Position numbers and translations under genes: made by a program
Source: Longimicrobium sp.
GTDB lineage: Bacteria; Gemmatimonadota; Gemmatimonadetes; Longimicrobiales; Longimicrobiaceae
Assembly (NCBI GenBank): GCA_030446945.1
Contig: JAUJMI010000298.1
Location: forward strand, 1-5,070
Length of the DNA stretch: 5,070 nucleotides
Direction: 5' to 3'
The notes under the pieces: generated by a model
Database searches by the model: none
Told to the model about the DNA's origin: nothing
The model's input: only the letters and a program-made list of their open reading frames with translations
Part shown: one piece after another, positions 1 through 5,070 of the stretch
Layout: each line of letters opens with the position of its first letter
How positions within the stretch are numbered: position 1 is the stretch's first letter

Positions 1-92
1 TTTTTTGTTCCCTGTCCCGCCGCAGCGCGCCCCCTCACCCTCTCCGCCGACGCCGAGCTGCTGGACCGACGCGCGCTGGTAGTGGGCCCCCA

Positions 93-230
93 CCCGCTCG
101 TTGGCTCGCTGCCCCCCAGCAGCTGCCTGGGCGCTGGCGCACGTCTGTGCGGAGGGCGGACATCGCAGGCCCTCTCCCCGCTCGTTCCTCGCTGCCCCTC
201 CCCCAAACTGCTGGGGGAGGGGCGCACGCA
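93..230. repeat. Two diverged copies of a hairpin-bearing intergenic repeat
   Basis: The block CCCGCTCGTT followed by CTCGCTGCCCC occurs at 93-115 (with GG between the two parts) and again at 177-198 (with a single C between them). In each copy the block runs into a hairpin and then into GGCGCACG (136-143 and 221-228). In the first copy the hairpin is weak (CCCAG 115-119 with CTGGG 127-131) and is followed by CGCAC/GTGCG around loop 143-146. In the second it is the strong 12-bp stem at 194-223. The shared order of lead block, hairpin and trailing motif suggests two diverged units of one repeat family rather than chance. Their function is unknown. Confidence 0.5.
194..223. repeat. Perfect 12-bp inverted repeat (hairpin)
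   Basis: The left arm GCCCCTCCCCCA (194-205) and right arm TGGGGGAGGGGC (212-223) are exact reverse complements around the 6-nt loop AACTGC. The stem is nearly all G-C pairs and would be very stable in RNA or single-stranded DNA. No T-run follows on the + strand, and on the - strand the bases beyond the stem are also not T-rich, so a canonical intrinsic terminator is not supported. A REP/BIME-like dispersed palindrome, or a factor-assisted terminator of an upstream gene, are both possible. Confidence 0.75.
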
Positions 231-303
231 CCCATCCCATCGTCGCGCACAGGGTTCGTGCGGCTTCCGCGTCCTCCCTGCCCCTCGTTCAAATGCCGCG
301 GTT

Positions 304-360
304 CTCGAGTCGGCTTCAGCCGCCTTCCCGTGGTTCCAGCCGGGGGCTTCAGCCCCCCGG
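304..360. repeat. Paired TTCA-loop hairpins, REP-like
   Basis: Two hairpins share the same TTCA tetraloop. The first has stem CGGC/GCCG at 311-322, and flanking bases extend it imperfectly. The second has stem GGGGGC/GCCCCC at 342-357, extended to 340-360 by CC/GG after one bulged C. The 17-nt linker between them is unstructured. Two like hairpins with a short linker is the general architecture of REP/BIME intergenic elements, which in many bacteria are mobilised by REP-associated tyrosine (RAYT) transposases. No transposase is present in this window. The family assignment is inference from shape alone. Confidence 0.5.
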
Positions 361-455
361 TGTGCGGGATCCGACCCCGGCGACGCGGCCGCGGTATCCG
401 CCTCCCGCTCCAACCGGGTTCCCGCCGCTGTCGCGGCTGCGCCTAAACAAAGCTC

Positions 456-484
456 TTGACATCCACCCCGCTGATACGTATTAG
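456..484 (+). promoter_or_regulatory. Sigma-70-type promoter of the lacI-family gene
   Basis: A perfect consensus -35 box TTGACA (456-461) is separated by exactly 17 bp from the -10-like hexamer TATTAG (479-484, four of six consensus bases). Transcription would be expected to start near 490-493, giving a leader of about 20-25 nt. The AT-rich patch stands out from the GC-rich surroundings. The -10 box lies inside the left arm of the 30-bp palindrome, so a protein bound there should block RNA polymerase. Confidence 0.7.
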
Positions 485-499
485 CTAATACGTATCAGC
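470..499. promoter_or_regulatory. 30-bp perfect palindrome, probable LacI-family operator (autoregulatory)
   Basis: The left half GCTGATACGTATTAG (470-484) is the exact reverse complement of 485-499. Each half contains its own near-palindrome: TGATACGTATTA (472-483) and TAATACGTATCA (486-497), both centred on TACGTA with a central CpG (477-478 and 491-492). LacI/GalR-family dimers typically bind sites with a central CpG, where a hinge-helix leucine intercalates. The sequence overlaps the -10 and probable start of the adjacent lacI-family gene, so autorepression is the likely role. Whether one dimer, two dimers or a tetramer binds the doublet (centres 14 bp apart) cannot be told from sequence. 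Confidence 0.8.
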
Positions 500-500
500 A

Positions 501-505
501 AAGGA
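501..505 (+). promoter_or_regulatory. Shine-Dalgarno site fixing the GTG start at 514
   Basis: AAGGA lies 8 nt upstream of the GTG at 514, a normal spacing. It is the only clear Shine-Dalgarno sequence before a gene in this window and supports the GTG start, which also places the helix-turn-helix at the usual distance from the N-terminus. Confidence 0.7.
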
Positions 506-513
506 CGAAGCGA

Positions 514-1524
514 GTGCCCTCACCGATCCGTTCCATCACAACCCACGACGTTGCGCGCCACGCGGGCGTTTCCCAGGCGACGGTCTCGCTGGTGCTGGGC
601 GGAAATCCGCGGGCGCGGGTGGCGGCGGCGACGCGGGAGCGGGTCCTTCGCTCGGCCGAGGCGCTGGGGTACCGGCCCAATATCCTGGCCCGGGGGTTGG
701 TGCGCGGAAGGTCGTACGCCCTGGGCGTGCTGGTGCCGGACCTCTCCAACCCGTTCTACCTGGACGTGGTCACCGGCGTGCAGCGCGTGGCGGCCGAGGC
801 GGGCTACGTCGTCCTTCCCGGCGACACGCGCGAGGTGCCCGCGGCGCGGCACCTGGAGGCGCTGCGGGCGCGGCAGGTGGACGGGCTGGTCCTGGACGGC
901 GTGGGCGCCGCCTCCCTCCCCCCCGATGCGCTCTCCGGTACAGAGGTGGTGCTGGTGGACGAGCCGCCCGAGCGGTGGCCCGGGGTGGCGAGCGGCGCGC
1001 TGGAGGCGGGGCGCCTGGCCGCCGAGCACCTCCTGGGGCTGGGACACCGACGGCTCGCCTTCATCGGCCCGGCGTCGGACGTACACGGCTTCCGCATGCG
1101 CGAGCGGGGGTTCTTCCGGGCCCTGCGCGATGCGGGGGTGGAGCCGAGGTCGGAGTGGGTGCGGCGTACCCCGCCCACCATCGCGGGGGGCCAGCGGGCG
1201 ATGCGGACGCTGCTCGCCTCACATGACCGCCCGAGCGGGGTGTTCTGCGCCAACGACCTCCTGGCGGCCGGGGCGCTGAAGACGGCCCTCACCGCGGGCC
1301 TGGCGGTCCCCGGCGAGCTGTCGCTGGTGGGGTGCGACGACGTGGAGCTGGCCCGCGTCCTCACCCCGGAGCTCACGACCGTCGCCATCCCGGCCCGCGA
1401 GCTGGGCGCCCGCGCCGCCCGCCTCCTCCTCCGCCGCCTGGACGACCCCGCGTACGCGCCGCGCTCCGATCGGCCGCTGCCGGTGAAGCTGGTGGTGCGG
1501 GGGACGACGGGGGCGGCGGGGTGA
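514..1524 (+). CDS. LacI/GalR-family transcriptional repressor
   Basis: 336 aa, the usual length for this family. An N-terminal helix-turn-helix spans about residues 9-28 (Asp-Val-Ala-Arg-His-Ala-Gly-Val-Ser, then the recognition helix Ser-Gln-Ala-Thr-Val-Ser-Leu-Val-Leu). A hinge follows (about 53-66, Gly-Tyr-Arg-Pro-Asn-Ile-Leu-Ala-Arg-Gly-Leu), with Leu62 in the place of the minor-groove-intercalating leucine. The rest is a periplasmic-binding-protein-like effector domain: Asn79-Pro-Phe-Tyr, Arg194/Arg196, Asn247-Asp248 and Asp275-Asp276 match ligand-contact positions in LacI-type sugar or nucleoside sensors. The effector is not identifiable, and no sugar-catabolic gene lies nearby. The recognition helix has Leu26 where many family members have Arg. 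The promoter and CpG-centred palindrome directly upstream indicate autoregulation; further targets may lie elsewhere, and control of the lipid genes downstream is only a possibility. Confidence 0.95.
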   Translation: MPSPIRSITTHDVARHAGVSQATVSLVLGGNPRARVAAATRERVLRSAEALGYRPNILARGLVRGRSYALGVLVPDLSNPFYLDVVTGVQRVAAEAGYVVLPGDTREVPAARHLEALRARQVDGLVLDGVGAASLPPDALSGTEVVLVDEPPERWPGVASGALEAGRLAAEHLLGLGHRRLAFIGPASDVHGFRMRERGFFRALRDAGVEPRSEWVRRTPPTIAGGQRAMRTLLASHDRPSGVFCANDLLAAGALKTALTAGLAVPGELSLVGCDDVELARVLTPELTTVAIPARELGARAARLLLRRLDDPAYAPRSDRPLPVKLVVRGTTGAAG

Positions 1525-1597
1525 GGGGAATGGGGAATGGGGAATGGGGGAACGGGGAACGGGGAATGGGAAACCGGTAGGGAATAGGGGACAGGGG
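1525..1597 (+). repeat. Degenerate GGGGAAT heptad array with G-quadruplex potential
   Basis: Immediately after the repressor stop codon, four-G runs recur at 1525, 1532, 1539, 1546, 1554 and 1561 with AAT or AAC spacers. A period of 7 holds for most steps, with one 8-nt step. The array decays into GGG at 1568 and 1580 and GGGG at 1587 and 1594. Any four consecutive runs fit the G-quadruplex pattern with 3-nt loops on the + strand, which is the RNA-like strand. Short heptanucleotide tandem repeats of this style are known from several GC-rich bacteria and cyanobacteria. The repeat-unit count is prone to slippage. Confidence 0.8.
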
Positions 1598-1846
1598 ACA
1601 GCCAACCGGAGCGGGCCGCGCGATCACCGCGGTACCGCAGCCGTCGGAAACCGGGAAAGCACGGGCAGCCACGCCGGGCGGCCGCGACGGAATGGTGGGG
1701 TTCGAGGCGGGGGCAGGGGCGGTCAGACACGTAGGTCTCCTCCTGTGAGGGACCCGGTTTGTTTCGCGGGGATCGCCGCAACGCAGCTCACCGAGCACGG
1801 CCCGTACGTAGGCACCAGCGCACCAACGCACTCACGCACTTTCTTC
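1598..1846 (+). other. Non-coding spacer and presumed 5' region of the lipid operon
   Basis: A frame open from 1544 runs through this stretch into the KAS III-like gene, but its translation is low-complexity Gly/Arg/Asn and shows no domain, so I treat the stretch as non-coding. I find no convincing -35/-10 pair, although an operon promoter is expected here. Visible elements are a short perfect palindrome GCGGTACCGC (1629-1638), a single TACGTA (1805-1810) matching the core of the repressor operator, and the ACGCACT-type repeats just before the next start codon. No clear terminator separates the repressor gene from the operon, so read-through is possible. Confidence 0.5.
1817..1840 (+). repeat. 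Short ACGCACT-type tandem repeat in the leader of the KAS III-like gene
   Basis: AACGCACT (1825-1832) is followed at once by CACGCACT (1833-1840) and preceded by the related AGCGCACC (1817-1824), giving an 8-nt period. The stretch is rich in C and A, poor in G and T, and so weakly structured as RNA. It ends 6 nt before the ATG at 1847, where a Shine-Dalgarno sequence would normally lie, and no Shine-Dalgarno sequence is present. It may be a dispersed repeat of this genome or an unstructured translation-enhancing leader. Confidence 0.5.
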
Positions 1847-2855
1847 ATGCGCCACGCTACCATCCTCTCCACCGGCTCCGCGGTCCCCCAGCGCGTCCTC
1901 ACCAACGCCCAGCTTTCGGCGATGCTGGGGGAGGACGTGGACCCGTTCGTGTCCGGAACGCTGGGGATCCGGGAGCGGAGGTGGTGCGGGCCGGACGAGT
2001 CGACGGCCGACCTGGCGGAGGAGGCGGCCCGCGCCGCGCTCGCGGACGCGCGGCTCGCCCCCGAAGACATTGACCTCCTCATCGTCTCCACCGACACGCC
2101 GGAGTACGTCTCGCCCGCCACCTCGTCCGTGCTGCACGGAAGGCTGGGGCTGCCGGGTGCGGCGGGAACCTTTGACATCAACTCCGCCTGCGCCGGCTTC
2201 GCCACCGCGCTGGACGCCGCGTGGAAGTACATCCGCGCGGACGAGCGGTACGACCGCGTGCTGGTGGTGGCGGCCTATGCCATGTCCAAGTTCCTCGACA
2301 CCGGCGACAAGAAGACGGCCACCATCTTCGCGGACGGCGCGGGGGCGGTGGTGGTGGCGCGGTCTGAGGAGCCCGGCATCCTCGCCTCCGAGCTCTTTGC
2401 GGACGGGTCGCTCTCGGCGGGGATGGGCGTGTTCGCAGGGGGGGCCGCGGAGCCGATAACGGACGAAGTGCTGCGCAACGGCTACCGGAACCGGCTCCGC
2501 TTCGTGACCAAGTATCCCAGAGAGGTCAACGAGGAAGGGTGGCCGCGCATCGTGCGCTCGGTGTTGGGGAGGATCGGGCAGCGGGTGGAGGAGGTGGACC
2601 TGTGGCTGTGGACACAGGTCAACCGCTCCACGATCGAGGCGGTGATGGAGACCCTGGGGCAGCCGATGGATCGCGCGCACACGGTAATGGAGAAGTGGGG
2701 ATACACCGGCAACGCCTGCCTGGCGATGGCGCTGGACGACGCCGCCCGCGCGGGGCGCCTGCGGCCCGGCGACCTGGTGGTGATGACCGGCTCCGGCGCG
2801 GGGCTGTCGATGGGGTGCGTGGCGCTGCGCTGGAACCCGGGCACGGGCACCGCCG

Positions 2856-2863
<8 letters not shown>
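1847..2863 (+). CDS. FabH/KAS III-like thiolase-fold acyl transferase or synthase, non-canonical active site
   Basis: 338 aa from the ATG at 1847, the usual KAS III length. The start was chosen because the N-terminus (Ile-Leu-Ser-Thr-Gly-Ser-Ala-Val-Pro, then Val-Leu-Thr-Asn) matches the family beginning; the frame upstream is not protein-like. Landmarks are Gly40-Ile-Arg-Glu-Arg-Arg, nucleophile Cys115 in Asn-Ser-Ala-Cys-Ala-Gly-Phe, Asp163-Gly-Ala-Gly, and the C-terminal Gly315-Ser-Gly-Ala-Gly-Leu loop. Canonical KAS III uses Cys-His-Asn to condense acyl-CoA with malonyl-ACP. Here the His-Gln-Ala-Asn motif reads Thr256-Gln-Val-Asn, and the Gly-Asn-Thr motif reads Gly285-Tyr286-Thr, so both decarboxylation residues are replaced. 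CoA-binding Trp32 and Arg36 of E. coli FabH align with Phe34 and Thr38. A housekeeping FabH role is therefore doubtful; acyl transfer or specialised condensation is more likely. It overlaps the next gene by 8 bp. No Shine-Dalgarno sequence is seen. Confidence 0.9.
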
Positions 2864-4639
<1,776 letters not shown>

Positions 4640-4640
<1 letters not shown>

Positions 4641-5070
4641 TGGCCAAACGGAGCTCTCTCGGAGCACTGGTGCTCTCCACGCTCGCCATCGCGGCGGCGT
4701 ACGGATCGGCCTTCCTCCCCGGCGAGCCGCCCGCGTGGGGCGCGTGGCTGATGGCGCTGGGAATCGCGACCATGATGGTGGCGTGTATGGCGCTCGGGGC
4801 CAGCCGCACAAAGGGCGTGGGCCGCCTCAAGATCCCCTTCGCGCTCACCTTCCTGATCCTGGCCGGCGGCTTCTGCGCCGTGATGCTCCTTCCCGAGGAA
4901 GGCCCGGGGGCGCCGCTCTACTTGGGCCTGCCGCTGCGCGCCGCGGTGGTGCTGCTGGGCGTGGGGCTCCTTCCCCTCCTGGTGCTGCCGCTGGCGTACG
5001 CACTGACCTTCGACGAGCTGACGCTGAGCGACGACGAGGCGCGTGAACTGCTCACTGAGATTCGCGGAGT
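4640..5070 (+). CDS. Small multi-pass membrane protein, family unrecognised (partial, runs off window)
   Basis: The ATG at 4640 shares its A with the TGA of the synthetase gene (TGATG), and the frame stays open for 143 codons to the window end. I do not recognise the family. The translation has four strongly hydrophobic stretches, at about residues 7-26, 33-54, 66-85 and 97-122. The first segment follows a short basic N-terminus (Met-Ala-Lys-Arg). The loop at 55-65 carries Arg57, Lys59, Arg62 and Lys64 and is probably cytoplasmic. After the last helix comes an acidic amphipathic stretch (Asp125-Glu, Asp131-Asp-Glu, Glu136, Glu140), likely a cytoplasmic tail. The 1-bp overlap puts it in the same operon as the synthetase, so a link to lipid metabolism at the membrane is plausible but inferred only from position. 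Confidence 0.8.

Larger units (their letters stand above)
1..455. other. Gene-free, repeat-rich intergenic region
   Basis: I see no convincing gene here. All three forward frames stay open for long stretches, but that is expected at this GC content. Their translations are low-complexity Pro/Ala/Arg/Ser strings with no recognisable domain and no ribosome binding site. What the region does hold is a series of hairpin-forming sequences and a duplicated 22/23-bp block, listed separately. The T-run at positions 1-6 lies on the window edge, so whether it belongs to a terminator of an upstream gene cannot be judged. The frame that includes positions 7-90 reads somewhat like protein (Leu-Ser-Ala-Asp-Ala-Glu-Leu-Leu-Asp), so the tail of an upstream or decayed gene is not excluded. 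Confidence 0.6.

Noticed and set aside
194..223. Intrinsic terminator
   Set aside because: The stem is excellent but no T-run follows on either strand, so I list it only as a hairpin or inverted repeat.
1..455. CRISPR array or tRNA gene
   Set aside because: The repeats are only two diverged copies with no regular spacers, and no cloverleaf arms or tRNA T-loop motif were found.
82..484. Several overlapping forward open frames of about 100-127 codons
   Set aside because: They overlap one another in all three frames, contain palindromic repeats, lack ribosome binding sites and show no domain. They are open because stop codons are rare at this GC content.
1629..1638. 10-bp palindrome GCGGTACCGC in the spacer
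   Set aside because: It is too short to stand out in GC-rich DNA, and its centre (TA rather than CG) does not match the LacI-type operator upstream.
1544..1846. Possible 101-residue N-terminal extension of the KAS III-like protein
   Set aside because: The extension is translated heptad repeat and low-complexity spacer. KAS III family proteins begin at the position of the ATG at 1847.

Overview
The window comes from a very GC-rich bacterial chromosome (by eye about 70% GC or more) and is coded almost entirely on the + strand. The phylum is not proven. GC content, heptad GGGGAAT and ACGCACT-type repeats in the spacers, and weak or absent Shine-Dalgarno sequences would fit Gemmatimonadota (Longimicrobium-like), but that is a low-confidence impression from memory.

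Layout: (1) Positions 1 to about 455 hold no convincing gene. They contain hairpin-forming, partly duplicated intergenic repeats of REP-like character. (2) Positions 456-513 form a compact control region: a perfect -35 TTGACA, a 17-bp spacer, a -10-like TATTAG, a perfect 30-bp palindrome over the -10/start region, and a Shine-Dalgarno AAGGA. (3) 514-1524 encodes a full-length LacI/GalR-family repressor starting at GTG. The palindrome is built of two TACGTA-centred LacI-type sites, so the simplest reading is autorepression. (4) 1525-1846 is a non-coding spacer that opens with a G-run heptad array and ends with an ACGCACT tandem leader directly before the next gene. (5) 1847-2863 encodes a FabH/KAS III-like thiolase-fold enzyme. 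It keeps the nucleophilic Cys115, but Thr256 and Tyr286 stand where canonical KAS III has its catalytic His and Asn. (6) 2856-4640 encodes an AMP-forming long-chain acyl-CoA (or acyl-ACP) synthetase with all core motifs. (7) From 4640 off the window end runs a partial gene for a small protein with four predicted membrane helices, family not recognised.

The last three genes overlap by 8 bp and 1 bp, so they very probably form one translationally coupled operon. A working model, which is inference, is that the synthetase activates a fatty acid as an acyl thioester, the KAS III-like protein takes the acyl group onto Cys115 and passes it to an unknown acceptor, and the membrane protein places the process at the membrane. 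The altered KAS III active site, the nested LacI operator and the repeat-rich spacers are the points most worth following up.
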